Positions 1 to 12,107 of a stretch of DNA of 64,000 nucleotides are shown here, piece after piece. The stretch spans positions 291,001-355,000 of the forward strand of contig CAWZYM010000271.1 of assembly GCA_963966185.1 (NCBI GenBank), given 5' to 3'. The notes beneath the pieces are model-generated. The model saw only the letters and a program-made list of their open reading frames with translations, made no database searches and was not told where the DNA came from. The number at the start of each line of letters is the position of its first letter. The first letter of the stretch is position 1. This stretch comes from Rhabditoides inermis (taxonomy: Eukaryota > Nematoda > Chromadorea > Rhabditida > Rhabditidae). A program made the translations under genes and the position numbers.

Positions 1-166
1 GGGGACGAGCAAAACACAGAACACAACGTGCAAAACGTGCGCAATGCGACTTATACCGGTACGAGCGTTTGAGGGAACACGTTGGAAAACGAGAGATAGG
101 CGGAGAGGCAACGAGAGTGAGCGGCGGGAAAACAATGGGAATGCATGAAGTGGAAACGAGGAGAGA

Positions 167-1089
167 TCATGCGAGTGCGAGTAAGCGCGCGCCGGCTCGC
201 CACCACAACCACGTCTCCTTCTCGCGCTTCTTTCGGCGCGTCGACGGCGGGTTGGTGAGTATGCACTCGATGGTATCGATCCGCAGCGGCGGATTGCCCA
301 TGAACCACGAGCCACTCGATCCCGAGCACGTGCCGTTGAACGACACCGAGTTCGGGCCTGAATGCGGCTGCATAGTCTAGCACTCGGACCGTCGCGTACC
401 GTAGTCGAGAAAGTTCCGGTTGTTGGCGACGATGCCGGCGTAGAGATCAAAGGCGACGTCGGGCGAGCTGGATTAGATATCATGGATACAGCCGACTGGC
501 GCCCACCAACCTGCACGTCACAGTAACAAACTGCCTGTTCGTCTCACTGTCGTACGTGAACACCATCCGGCCATCGGGGAATTCGGACGCCGTCGTCGTT
601 TGCGTCAGCGCCGCGCAGCCCACTGCAATTCGACACGCCTTGCAACGTTACTCCCCCCCCCCTTGCCATAAAACCAACAGTTGCCATTTCTTTACGACCG
701 CAGACCGGTCAGTCACTGCCTATATACTTCACAGTTTACAGCGTGAGACATTATGGACGCTGGTCGTAAATGGCACTTTCTTTTCTCTCTCACTTCTCTC
801 TCTCCCCCTGTACTGTTGCGAACGCGTGATCGACCTCCACTCAAATCTCTTTTTCCGCCAGTTTTACGGTACATTGCGATCCGCCACAAATCAGATCGTG
901 GGGCGCGATATGCGCAAAAATGCACCCCTCATCAATCACTCACTAGCGCAAGTGTCCTCTCCACACAATTGCATTCCAATAACATTTGGCTACGAAGCGC
1001 CCCCGTATTGTGCAAGTACATGCCATTGATCCGCAATATTGCATCACGACAGACGGCTCTCACGTCGAATGCCACTATTGTTCTGGTGT

Positions 1090-1131
<42 letters not shown>

Positions 1132-1458
1132 CTGTCTGGTGGCCCCCTCTCCAGCCCCCCCCCCTGTTATGCTAATCGCGCGTCGGCAGATTCGAATGTT
1201 GCGATGGGTGTACTATCGGGTCGCCATATCTATCAGAGAGTGCGTTGGCGGTGAATAAAGCGGATGTAGATACTGCGTCTGGATCAGACTCGTGTCATAT
1301 TGTCTCGTCACTCCCTTCCCCAACCACTGGCGGCGTTTTTTTATTAGCCCAGAGATTAGATAGATACGCGGCCTCCGTACCCTTGGACTGATATGATAGG
1401 ATAGGCAATGATAGGCTATCAGCTGACATCGAACCCGTGCCAAAACTTCAGAGGTTTC

Positions 1459-1510
<52 letters not shown>

Positions 1511-1754
1511 ATCTTTCTCTCTCTCTCTCTCATTTTTCGCCGGCATCTCTGCGCTCATCACTCAAGCCCCACTATTTCCGAAAATGCGCAACGGTGTAAT
1601 AAGATAAAGCGTCTAGACCCTGGACACACACATACACTCGACAGCTCTTTTTTCCACTGCCCCTTCTCCTTCTCTCTCCCTTTCTCGCCGTCGATTCAGC
1701 TGATCGAGTAGTGAGAGAGCGAGTGGAGGGGTGGAAGACATGGATGAGAGAGAG

Positions 1755-1790
<36 letters not shown>

Positions 1791-2003
1791 GCAACAAATC
1801 GTCGTTTCCGCGTGTTTGTTTCGTGGGGGGGGGGGCGAGGAGCAGGCAGCCAGAGTGCGGTGAGAGAGCGCGCGCCTCGCCGAGCAGCAGAGAGGCCATA
1901 GCGGCCGCTCGTTTCGAAAAGTTTCGAAAACTCGAACCGCGTGCCAGCGACCTTCTAGTGAACGCGCGCGTGAGAAAGGGAGACAGCGCATAATGAATGG
2001 TCG

Positions 2004-2043
<40 letters not shown>

Positions 2044-2712
2044 GATAGATGCGAAAAGTCGACAGATTACAGCTGACTGGGGTAGTGGACTTCGCTATGC
2101 GTAGTTCCTGAATTGCACTCGCGGGTCAGCCACCAGTCTCTCTCTCTCTCTATCTCTCTCACACACGCACGCACATACACGCATCATCACACAGTAACAC
2201 TCGCATTCTCTCACTGCGACCGCGATCGATACACAAGACCGGAGAGGCTCACCAATGGTAGTCGTTGTTGTAGTAGTGGTTGTGGTCGTTGTTGACGTCG
2301 GAGCAGCAGTTGTAGTTGTAGTAGTAGGAGCGGCAGTTGTAGTCGTCGTTGGAGCAGTGGTAGTCGTCGTTGGAGCAGCAGTTGTAGTCGTCGTTGGAGT
2401 CGTGGTCGTCGTTGGAGCTGCAGTTGTTGTCGTCGTTGGAGCAGCAGTAGTAGTCGTCGTTGGAGTAGTGGTCGTCGTTGTCGTCGTTGGAGATGCAGTT
2501 GTTGTCGTCGTTGGAGCAGCAGTTGTCGTGGTCGTCGTTGGAGCAGTTGTCGTGGTCGTTGGAGCAGCAGTGGTAGTCGTTCCAGCCGTAGTAGTAGTAG
2601 TGGCTGGTGATGCAGTCGTCAGTGGCTGGTCATTGCTAGCTGTTGGCACACAGCCGAGCACTGCTGGCATCAGCAGCGCAATCAAAAGCATTCCAGAGAA
2701 TGCGAATATCAA
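167..2712 (-). CDS. Secreted mucin-like protein with C-terminal C6 domain
   Basis: Exon 1 (2712..2253) starts with a signal peptide (MIFAFSGMLLIALLMPAVLG) and runs into about 110 residues of Thr/Ala/Pro repeats of a kind expected to be heavily O-glycosylated. It ends at a GTGAGC donor, phase 1. Downstream exons 622..511, 467..400 and 357..167 splice in phase with each other. They encode a Cys-spaced module with GCAALTQTTTASEFPDG, then AGIVANNRNFLDYG, then SVSFNGTCSGSSGSWFMGN and IDTIECIL. This matches the C-terminal part of the nematode C6 domain (GxW...v.C ending) as I know it. The 42-base last intron is typical for the locus. The tail after the domain is short and basic and stops at 167. 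The usual CxxC at the start of C6 is not inside my exon 622..511, so a small exon between 622 and 2252 may be missing. That stretch is otherwise GA/CT repeats. The function of C6 proteins is unknown; extracellular or surface location is inferred. Confidence 0.6.
1087..1129. repeat. (GA)n microsatellite
   Basis: Dinucleotide tract between the mucin and C6 exons of the first gene. Similar tracts at 1458..1531 (CT), 1748..1790 and 2007..2036 (GA) fill the same interval. Confidence 0.9.
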
Positions 2713-3507
2713 AAAGTGAAAGTGGAGAAAGTGAGAGCGTGAGGGTCATAGCCGGCGGCTGCCTGTCCCGAATTGCTAGATCATCGCATAATGGAGAGGC
2801 CGGGCGAAACAACGCGGAAACAACAAGAGTCACATACCACAAAGACAACACAGCCGGAACGAGTGGAGAAAGTTATACAGCCGAATCGCCGATCCCTTAC
2901 CCCCATCAATATAGAGACAAGTTTAAACCATAAACCGTTTATTATAGTAATCTCTGGCTATATGAGTATGATCACAGGTGATTGCAGAGTGCAATCGCAA
3001 AATTATTACTAGAATACGTACATAGAATTGATAAGCTACAAGGTAATATGGACATAGAATGTTTTGTGTACACTATTGTACAGAGAGGAGTAAGTAGCAG
3101 TGAAATTGAAAAAAAAACATAATCTAGACTATAAAGACACAATTGATAATCAGGCACTAGGTGTTCGGAAATCCAATATAGTTGAGCTGAGTGTAGGGTA
3201 GTGTCGTGTGTGTGTGATACGTACTTGTAGGTTGAACCAGTGAGTGAGATCGGGCGGGGAGCCGCGCGGCAAAAGAGGGGGCGAGCTAGAGTTCAGTGAG
3301 CTGTTGTCAGGAGGCGAGGCGAGTAGTGCACTGAAAACAATCAATCAAAACACGGAACATACTATTAATAGAATAAGAGTTCTATACGAATGAAAGTACA
3401 TTGAAAAAGGAGATTGGAAGCGTCGAAATGGAATTGCACAACAGCAGACCGCACCGTTTCGAAACGTTTCGAAAAACAACGAAAAAAGCAAGCGACGAAT
3501 ACTCACC

Positions 3508-3878
3508 TCAAACGCGGCCCTCAAGATGCTGGAGCAGCTTGTACATCTGACGGTTGAGCATGTCCATGCTGGACTCGATGTCCTCCCTGCAATCGATAAA
3601 TCAATAATCAATCAATAACCGAAAAGCAGGAGATAGACAACTTCGTAAAGCAAAAAGCGTACGAAAAAGTAATAAGTGAACACGCACCAGAGAGCGGGGT
3701 TCTGCATGTCGATGCGGCGCTCCACAGACTGCACCTCAGCCTGGAACGCGTCCATCCAGTCGGCGGGGATCATGGAGCGCGGCTTGGAATAGGCGGGCGG
3801 GGTGAAGTGACGCACGGGCTCGCGGACAGGAGTGGACAGAGCGGCGGCGGCGGACTCGACGAGAGCGTTGGGGGCCAT
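3508..3878 (-). CDS. Small helical protein, 89 residues, unrecognised
   Basis: Two exons (3878..3688 and 3586..3508) splice phase 2 to complete a Trp codon. The product opens with an Ala-rich, disordered-looking stretch (MAPNALVESAAAALSTPVRE). It continues with a Pro-containing linker and two amphipathic segments rich in Glu, Gln, Met and Arg, including QAEVQSVERRIDMQNPALW and DMLNRQMYKLLQHLEG, which could form a short coiled coil. No signal peptide or membrane segment is visible. The stop TGA overlaps a second possible donor: GTTTGAGG lies directly before GTGAGT, so using the upstream GT would remove the stop and join to an exon beginning near 3336 (acceptor TTTTCAG). A poly(A) signal on the minus strand at 2938..2943 fits a transcript that continues through that third exon. 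I do not recognise the family. Codon use is the C-ending style of the other genes, so I think it is real. Confidence 0.6.
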
Positions 3879-4673
3879 GGCTAACGGATATGTGTGTGTG
3901 GTGGTAGTGGGCGCTAATAAGACTGCGGAGAGAATGAATGGTGGTGGGGGCTCCGCTCAGTTGCTTTTATCACGAGAGCCGATCGCCGCCCGCAAGTGGG
4001 CGGGACTTGGCACCGCACTCTGCACTTGGCCTGCGTCTCTCACTATCGCGCGCTCTCTACGCGTTGTATGACCCGCAGCTACACTCGCTGATTGTTCTAA
4101 TTGATGCACTCAAACCCCTCTCCCGCGATCTGAGCTTGTATCGATGAAGCAAAGGCGCCGCCGCGCATGGCGGGTGGATCACACGCGACAGGTATGATGC
4201 CAGAGGAAACGAAAACGCCGGGAAAGGTCATTGAAGATCGTGGAAGTGCTAATCTCGGCAGATACCGGCCGCTTTCAACTTGGATGGATTAGATACGTCG
4301 CATCTGCTGAATGGTCCTTGTGAGGATATCCGAGTGATACTCACCTCTCGGCTATACTCTCACGCATGGGAACTCATCAAACCGAATGTTTGTGTGTGAG
4401 AGAGAGATATGTGCTAATTATTGTCCGGCGCATATTGCAGGATCGATATCCGCACCTGCAGAATCACCTTGCTGTAAAACTATGACAACAAAGAAAACTG
4501 TTTATCGTTGTTGAGAATGAGATGTACGAGGAGAGGGGGGGGAAAGCAACTGACTCGCTGCGCGGCACTTACAGGTTTTCACAGTCAAAGAGGCGTCAGT
4601 TGTCGGCCACCCGCTGTGAACCACTACACCCAGCATATGTACACACATCATCACGCAACATCCGCGTGTGACA

Positions 4674-7187
4674 TCACGGCCGGAGGAACGTGAAGCGGGG
4701 TCGCTGCGTGACGCGGTACACGTTGCTATTCGCGTTGTACTGTATCTGCGCGTGTCCGCTCGGCCGATACTGGAAGTGCGTGTCGTGATCGCGCAGCGCG
4801 ACCTTGCGCTCCGGCGGAGGTGTGGGCAGCGTGGTCGTCTCGCCGGCCATGTACGGACGACAGTTCGCGTCGCGGTGATCCGGACAGTAGCAGTAGTACA
4901 GATCCTGCAACACTCTCTTGAAAAATGGAGCGCACTCGTCCCTCTTTCTCATTCGTTACGATTGCATCGCACTAATCCGCTGTATCATAAATCCCAGGTA
5001 ATTGCCGGTTTATGCTAAATTAATCACGCAATCGTCGCAGTGAGTGCCTGACGCGGCCTTAATTGGGACACGCTACCGGCATGAAAGGCAGCCACCGCGG
5101 GGCATCCCCCAATGTCCTTTGAATGATGGCTTGTAGAGAGACGGAGAGGGGGGGGGGGGAACGAGCGAGCGGCCGGCGGGCACTGTCACTCACGTCCCAG
5201 ACTGCGCGCCAAGACAGATCGCCTCTTTTTTTTACGGCCGCACTAGATGCGTAGCGGCGATTTACAGTCTGTGAGAAAACGCACACCCTATGCGCCTATG
5301 CCTGCGGAAAAACGAAACAAACGAGACGAGAAGAGTTCAAACATATGTTGTGAGACAGCATATCGTTTTCGTGTCTGGCACGTGGTGTCCAGCTTTTCTA
5401 TATTTAAAGCGTGTGAGTATTGTGGTTCGGCTGCGTGCCTGTCTGCACACTTTCGTTCAGCACAATGAATCAGTGAGCAGGTGGTTGAGTGAATGGAAAC
5501 AGTACTAAATGGAAAAAGTAGTTCTCGCCTGAATGCCCAGCTTGGGGTCGGGTCCGCAGGAGTGGTAGCGAGACGAGGGGCAGTCAGAGTAGCAGCCGTA
5601 GCTCGTGCCAGGCAGAGAGCTGCAAATATATTATTCACTTGCGTAACAAAAAAGTTAAACGCCTCACGTAGTTCTATGACGAACAAAACTAAAGAAAAGA
5701 TTTTTGTGTTCTAAGCGAGCTCTAGAATAAAAAAAAACCAAATTATTCTCTCATCGTATTTTTACGTAACAAATATTCTGTTTTCGATAATATCCAATCA
5801 ATTTTTTGTTCTTTTTTTTATTTTATATTACTGATAATGAGAAAGCGAATAATGTTAACTCAAACTCAATCATTGTGAGTCAGTTCGAGTAGCAACTACG
5901 ATTAAATACATTAATGCCTTCACAACTGATATCCATCAGTGAACAACCATAAAAACAACGGAAACGTTGTTAAACAGCATTTTACTATTTTTGTTGGATT
6001 TGTTTCGCAAAAAAAATCACATTGGCTGTTGCTTTTTACCGCCCTCTCTTTTTTCTATCATTTTCTCGAGATTCTTGTACCAGCTAGATGAAATAACTGA
6101 ACAGGTGTTGTTCTATGATTCTTCTTCTTTCAAGATTCATTTATAAACTAAATGAAATATATGAACAACCGTTGTCTTATGACTACCCTGCTTTCAAAAT
6201 CTATGTACAAACTAAACGAAATAATTAATTGAACAGGTGTTGTACTATGACTTTCCTGCTTTCAAGATTTATGTACAAACTAAATGAAATAGTTAATTAA
6301 ACAGTCGTGGAATTATGCAATTATGACTATCCTGCTTTCAAGGTTCATGTACGAATTGATAGACATAGTGAACAGTCGTTGTCTTATGACTTTCTTGCTT
6401 TACAAAGCTTGAAAATGTTTGAACTGAATGAAATAACTTATTGAACAGTCGTTGTTATATGACAACTTGACAACTTGGCTCACCTGACCATGGTGCAGCA
6501 CGTGCTCTCTCGGCCGCACGTCTGCAGGGTCACGTTGTTCACCGGCGGAGACGCGTCCCAGATCTGTGCCATGATTCACTCAAACACTCAAACTGTGCAT
6601 AGTCAAAGTATATCGTCTTATCGCGTGCGTGAGTTGTGCGCAAGAGCGCAAGATATTAGTTTTCAACCAAGCGATGCAAGCTAAACTTTTCCAAGATTGA
6701 AGTCCTTGAATTAAAAAAAAGCTTAGAATAAGAAATCACTTGTGGATTGTATTCTCGCATGCATAGTCTCCCCAGCTTACCACGCTACTACTTCTATGAC
6801 GCAGCTGGTTCGAGCGGCTGCTAATGACTGCAAAGTAGTGCAAAGTCGCTGGTTTGAATCGTCTCTATTCTTAGAATGAACAGATTTTCTCGATCATAGT
6901 AAAAGTAATCATAACCACACGCGTCTGATAAACGCCACTGTTATAGAGTTATAGTGTTACTATGATGAGTCGTGCGCTAACAAAAGAGATCAAAAATCTT
7001 CGCCGACACTTTCCTTCTGGGTGGAAATGAATATTGAATCAGAAACACTCTGTTTTCAAGTTTGCCAATGAAAATGTGGTGTGTTCTATCAAGTGACTAG
7101 GACGTTTGAATCACAAACCTGCCAACCCGAGTAGCACTGCAGGCAGCTGATAGACGAGACAGAAGCGAGCACAAGCAGTGGCAGCAT
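4674..7187 (-). CDS. Secreted Cys-rich protein (ET-module or Ly6-like)
   Basis: Four exons (7187..7119, 6563..6484, 5619..5529, 4904..4674) splice cleanly to 156 residues. The start has a signal peptide (MLPLLVLASVSSISC) followed at once by LQCYSGWQ, the typical opening of nematode ET-module or Ly6-like extracellular domains. Further Cys motifs follow: TCGRESTCCTMV, YGCYSDCPSSRYHSCG and LYYCYCPDHRDANC. The C-terminal 60 residues are Pro/Thr-rich then polar, with no GPI-like hydrophobic tail, so it is probably secreted. The third intron begins GC rather than GT (CAG|GCGAGA). A TTTCAG lies 1 base before the ATG and could be a trans-splice acceptor. Intron 2 carries a roughly 65-70-base tandem repeat. 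The domain call is from Cys spacing only; the exon chain itself is well supported by phase at all three junctions. Confidence 0.7.
6098..6463. repeat. Tandem repeat, about 63-74-base unit, 5 copies plus part
   Basis: Units begin near 6100, 6163, 6231, 6299, 6369 and 6443 with GAACAGGTGTTGT-like or GAACAGTCGTTGT-like starts, then TATGAC, CTGCTTTCAAG and AAACTAAATGAAATA. Copies are diverged with small length changes. It sits in intron 2 of the Cys-rich secreted gene. Confidence 0.75.
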
Positions 7188-9164
7188 TCTGAAACACTTT
7201 CTCATGTTATCGGTAATACAAATAAATCTATCAATCTATCTAGAACACAGCACATGATCCACAGTGTCAGCGTCACGAACATGCGAGATGGCGAGAGAGG
7301 TAAGAGAGCGGCGGAGGTACTGGTAGAATGGCTGGTGGGTGGCAAGGCTTGCTTGCGCCGGCACTGATATGTTTGTTGCGGTGCTCAACGGCAAGTGAGC
7401 GCGGGGGAAGAGAGCATGAAAAAACGTGAATGAGCGTTCGACTGGCTGCGAGAACTGGATGCAAGAGTGTGTTTGCGCAAGTGCACATGAGACAATGCGT
7501 TACTCGAGTAACGTCACACATTTGCGGAAATCGCGGCTAGTCATTCGATTGTGTAAGGAAAACGCATGGCCGATTGAATTTAGCAAAGCGTTACACACAG
7601 TTATATGTAGAAAGGGCGCTGTCGTTGTTTGAAGGTTCGTTACAAGAGAACTGGCGATTCGCTGAGGCCTACTTCACAGCCTGGACACATAGTGGTGAAG
7701 TGGTATTCAGTTTATCAAATATATGGTCGATGTCGACCAAAAAACTTTCCTTATGTGATTGTGACATGTGTGAAATTGTTGCAAACTTTTTTCTCGAACT
7801 CAATCGCGACATGTTTTTTTAAAAGTAATATTAAAACTAATCCTTCGAGTTTGTATTAATTGGTGTCTGACTACCCAGTCAATAGTATCCTAATTATTTG
7901 GATTTGTGCTGAATTGTGACACCGAGCTCGCGGTTTTGATTCCCGGCCACGAATCATATACAAATGACAGTTTTTTTAACTGCCGCCAACACATGTTCTG
8001 TCTTTCCCGGGCTAAAATCCAATGAGACTCTATCGTTCAGACCTCCTACGCATTTACAGCCCGGACATCGTACCGTACCAATTTTAGAAAACGTATGTTA
8101 GCCTCACCGGAACAGCACGCACAAAACTCTGCTCACTCCACAGAGTGCTCGTAAATCTTTTGAAAGCCTCGGTGGCACTTCTCATTTGTTAGTGTTTGTC
8201 ATTAGTAGAAAATGCTGTGATTGTGACACTGTGTGCGTTTAGGATCCACGCGACTGCTCGAATGCAAGAAAAGACTGATAATCTCATGTTCGTCACTCTG
8301 TCACTTCACGAAACTTCATGATTGTTCACAGTTTTCATGTGGTGTACAATGATGGTTTGTGGTGTTTGGAAAACAGAGTAACCCAATTGTTTGCGTGGTT
8401 GATCCCTCTTTCTGTCACATGGCTGTATTGACGCGATAAACTGGTCTGTAAGCAAATAAATAGCGTATGTTTATGCTACAGTCTTGAAGTATCTAGTCAA
8501 GTACTCAAAAGAATCTCGACTAAAGAACTACCCTCACCTACTCTTACGATTCGCAGAACATTCGATCATAAGATTCATTAGAAATGGAGACATTTGGAAA
8601 AAAAGTGAGAAATAAAGAACAAGCATCTCTGATCAGATAACCACAACCGTTCTGAATTATTATTTTTAACCAGAGTTCTTTTTTATCATTACTCTCTTTC
8701 TGCTCTCGCTTTTACAAAGAGTTTGTTTTGATATTCTGCACTCATGTTTATCTCTTTTCTTGTATGTTTTCGACTGAAAGTATCAGTGAAAATTGTACCA
8801 TTGATGTTTGCACACTCATACATATTGAAGTTACCGTACTTCGAAAGTTCACAACGATGACGACTCTGCTGTGATGACAGAACATTTTCGCATGATCGTT
8901 CATCTCTTGTTGTTTTGTCACGAGTACATAATCATCTCGCACGTACAAATAACACGTTGAACATGTATGTTTACGATGGCGCTGTGTAACTGTTGGAAAC
9001 TGCGACAAAAATCATCAAGTGTGTCACTTGTGTGCGGCGAGTGCAACAATGACCACGAATCGTTGAGGGCGTGATTACAATTCGTCTTCGTTTCTCACGG
9101 GCTGATCGAATCTAGTTTGTGCCTGTGTCGTAGTCTGTGCCTCGATAACGCGACTCGCACCAGC
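7188..9164. other. Intergenic, no gene seen
   Basis: The longest open frames here have no recognisable motifs, no signal peptides and no exon-like composition. A degenerate tRNA-like segment lies near 6810-6875 and another near 7905-7965. ATGTTATCGGTAATA at about 7205 resembles the 3' end of the LINE tail at 22811 but is too short to call. Confidence 0.5.
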
Positions 9165-9170
9165 TATTTA
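9165..9170 (+). promoter_or_regulatory. TATA-like box of the SDR gene
   Basis: TATTTA lies 47 bases before the ATG at 9212, at a spacing that leaves a short 5' leader. Confidence 0.35.
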
Positions 9171-9211
9171 ATCGCGTGCGGCAGCCAGTCAACAAAGCTG
9201 TTTCTAGCGCA

Positions 9212-11442
9212 ATGGGCCGATTCGACGGAAAGGTTGTGATCGTTACCGGTGAGTGCGCACTTATTCTAACACTGCTAGACTGTCTCTAGGATCTTCGACG
9301 GGAATCGGTCGCGGCATCGCTCTCCTGTTCGGAAAGGAGGGCGCCAAGCTCACAATCACTGGCAGGAGCGCTGAATCTCTCAAGGTCTGTAGAACATCTG
9401 CTCATCAAAACTTTGGTCATATTCTCATAATATCACTCTGAATTCGTGGCAAGCAACAGTGAACAGTTGACTGCTGAAAATGACACGACACAATACGTTC
9501 GCACTTTGGCTTGGAGGAAACGCGGTATTTGCAGAAGACGCGCTCGCAGCTGCTGTCTGCTGGTGTGTGCGAGTCGTCGATCCACGAGGTGCTCGGAGAC
9601 CTGACCAAAGAGGACTTTGCCGCCAGCCTCGTCCAGTCCACAGTCGACACGTTCGGACAGCTAGACGTGCTGGTGCGTTGTTCCACCCGTGCCTTACATG
9701 CTCTCGTTTTGAGGTGAACAACGCGGGCGGGTGCGGGCCGGACCAGGCCGGCGGCACCAGCTTCACCCAGCCGATCGCCGACTTTGACTACGTCATGAAC
9801 CTCAACGTCCGATCGTGAGTGAGCAGAAACGTAGTGGAGCGAGAGTGTTGAAAGGAGAAAGACAAAGACGTTCTGTTCAGTGTAATCCTGCTGTCGAACC
9901 ACGCGCTGCCTCACCTGGAGAAGACCAAGGGCGCAATGGTGATGATCAGCTCCATATGCGGACTGCCGTTTGCGGTGCGTGATACTGAAAACTGCACCAT
10001 TCTACCTATAGGAAATCATGGCAGGGAAAGTGAGCGAGGGTCTAGTCTAGGGAGAAGGGGCATTGTCTATCCAGCTCTTCTTGATATTTGTTCCGACTCG
10101 AACAATGGTGTTTTCATAGACACGAAAAATGATGTTTCCTTATTTGTCTCAAGACGACTTCTCTTCACAGCAAGTGATCGACGCAGTAGTGAATGTATCA
10201 AGTCAAAACTTTTGAAGATGGAGCAGTCTCCGTACTACTCAGCCTCGAAGGCGGCCCTCGACCAGATCATGCGTGCTTTCGCCAGCAAGGCCATCCGCGT
10301 GGGTGTGAGAGTCAACGGAGTCAAGTGAGTCAGGTTGCATCCCGCGCTGGAAAGTGCAACGACTGTGCATACCGCCGAATTTCGAAGATTCGAGAAGCGA
10401 TAGAATCGATGAGCGGACCGAGTCATGCTTTCCATCGTTTTCAGCCCGGGCGTGGTGGAGTCGGACCTGCTGGCCAAGCAGGGCATGCCCAACGAGATGG
10501 TCGACAAGGTACACCCTGCACGCCTCTTCCAATCACAATGTAGTACCCGACTATGACAGTAGGCTATTCACGAATCATCTTTATACTAACGTCTATTCTA
10601 TTCCCTGTGAAAGCACACTCTACTGTAAGTTCTGAACCTAGACAGCAGTCTTGAGAGTGAAGCGAGCGCACTAAGACACTACAAATTTGTCTATGATAAC
10701 ATTTGCCTACTACGAAAATAGTGTACCTAATCCTAATTCAAAATCATAACTTGATCAGTTTAACGAACATTGAAACACTAAATTGAAGACAGTTCAATTT
10801 CTGAGTCAGTCCCTCGTGTGTAGTGTGATTGTATAAAAAACAAACTCTTACATTTAAACGAGTTGTGTTTTAAACTTTCTACATGGCGTTTTTGTTAGGT
10901 TTAAAATGGCAGAATGGCACTGGCAAGAAACATCAACAGTATTTTGTCAAATACAGTGATTTGAAAAGTTGATGGTAGTTTGTCGGTTCAGTTTTGTGCG
11001 GCGTGGGTGAGCGACTTTCTGACGCTGCCGATCGGCCGGACCGGCAAACCGGACGACATCGCCAAGCTCGTCGCGTTCCTCGCCGACAAACAGGTGAGCG
11101 GTGCCGGACGGGATCGAACACTCGAGAGTAGACACGGGAAAACATTCCCAGTTCAAAATTCAATCTTCTGAACAGTGTTAATGATAAGGGTTGTAGAACT
11201 ATAATTGAAAAAAAAAGATGTTCTAGATTGCTAGGTTTATGATTGTTATATTGCTAGAATGTGCTAGATTGCTAGACTAAAAGAGTATGGTTTGTACTGT
11301 ATCTCACATGTCTCTTCTCTTGTTCATTTTCTTTTCATTTCAGCAGTCCGAGTTCATCGTGGGTCAGTCTATCGTGTGCGACGGCGGCACGGCTATAATG
11401 AATCCCGGTCTCTCCGCCAGCGTCGCCGACAAGATCATGTAA
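9212..11442 (+). CDS. Short-chain dehydrogenase/reductase (DHS type)
   Basis: Nine exons: 9212..9248, 9290..9384, 9535..9672, 9714..9814, 9881..9974, 10227..10324, 10445..10508, 10992..11093, 11344..11442, giving 275 residues, a normal classical SDR length. The Rossmann motif TGSSTGIGRG follows the first beta strand (KVVIVTG). VNNAG is at about 91-95, the catalytic Ser lies in MVMISSI (about 147), and the YxxxK pair is YSASK (Tyr159, Lys163). The C-terminal strand FIVGQSIVCDGG closes the fold. It therefore oxidises or reduces an alcohol/ketone with NAD(P)(H); the substrate cannot be read. Closest family by memory is the nematode dhs genes. The exon 4 acceptor ends GAG, and exon 6 could start at 10218 or 10227 (three residues difference). 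Exon 9 has a CAGCAG acceptor, so one Gln may be optional. Confidence 0.93.
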
Positions 11443-11447
11443 ACACA

Positions 11448-11510
11448 ATATCAATCAACGTCAATCAATATCAATCAATAATAATCGTTTATCCCGACCC
11501 CGAGTCGTTG
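11448..11510 (-). repeat. Retroelement-like 3' tail with ATTG repeats
   Basis: Read on the minus strand this is GGATAAACGATTATTATTG followed by several TTGATTGA-type repeats. The same GGATAAACGATT plus (ATTG)n tail occurs at 40053..40110. It lies in the 3' untranslated region of the SDR gene. I think both are 3' ends of truncated non-LTR elements. Confidence 0.4.
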
Positions 11511-11561
11511 TAAATACGTTATACGTCAAGCAAACACGTCAGATATCTGTTCATCAATTAA

Positions 11562-11567
11562 AATAAA
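11562..11567 (+). terminator. Poly(A) signal AATAAA of the SDR gene
   Basis: Canonical hexamer 120 bases after the SDR stop codon. Confidence 0.6.
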
Positions 11568-12107
11568 AGTTTGTCTTGCGAGTGTGTGATTCCGCTATTG
11601 ACGACAAGGCACGTACAATATGAACGTGTGAGTTTTTTCAGTAGTTCTGTTCAAGAAAAGCAAGTTTGTACCCAGTTTTTTTCCAGATGTTTGTTTACTG
11701 CATCATTTCGTAGAACATTTTTCGAGGCGTTCCGCGAGTACTCCATGGGATAGTTTTGTTTAGGGATCTAGTGGAGAGCGTCATACTATCAGCCTTTTGA
11801 AAACGAAACTGTTTTTTTTTTCTCGTGAGAAACAAACACAAAAACATCTGGCACTCGGTAAAATTGAGCAAAAATGACAGAATTTCATATTGGGGCTGGT
11901 AACTTCTCTGCCCAACCAGAAAGTAACCGGTCATGGGGTTTCTCATAGTCATTTGGAAAACTGATCGATAAATTGTTCTAAACAACAATTACACACAGTA
12001 CGATGATTTCCGGAATTACCAACGTTAAGCATTTTTTGAACAAAATCATTTGTTTTTTGTGTGGAAATTGTAGAGGATAAAACTTTTGTGAATAGTACTG
12101 TAAGTTT

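Noticed and set aside
2255..2719. Open frame of almost pure valine/glycine on the plus strand
   Set aside because: It is the antisense of the Thr-rich mucin repeat, which has a signal peptide and donor on the other strand.
7204..7246. Another LINE insertion near ATGTTATCGGTAATA
   Set aside because: Only about 15 bases match the LINE tail at 22811 and no coding remnant is present.
8748..9008. 86-residue minus-strand frame upstream of the SDR
   Set aside because: No motif, no plausible splice partners, AT-rich composition unlike the exons here.
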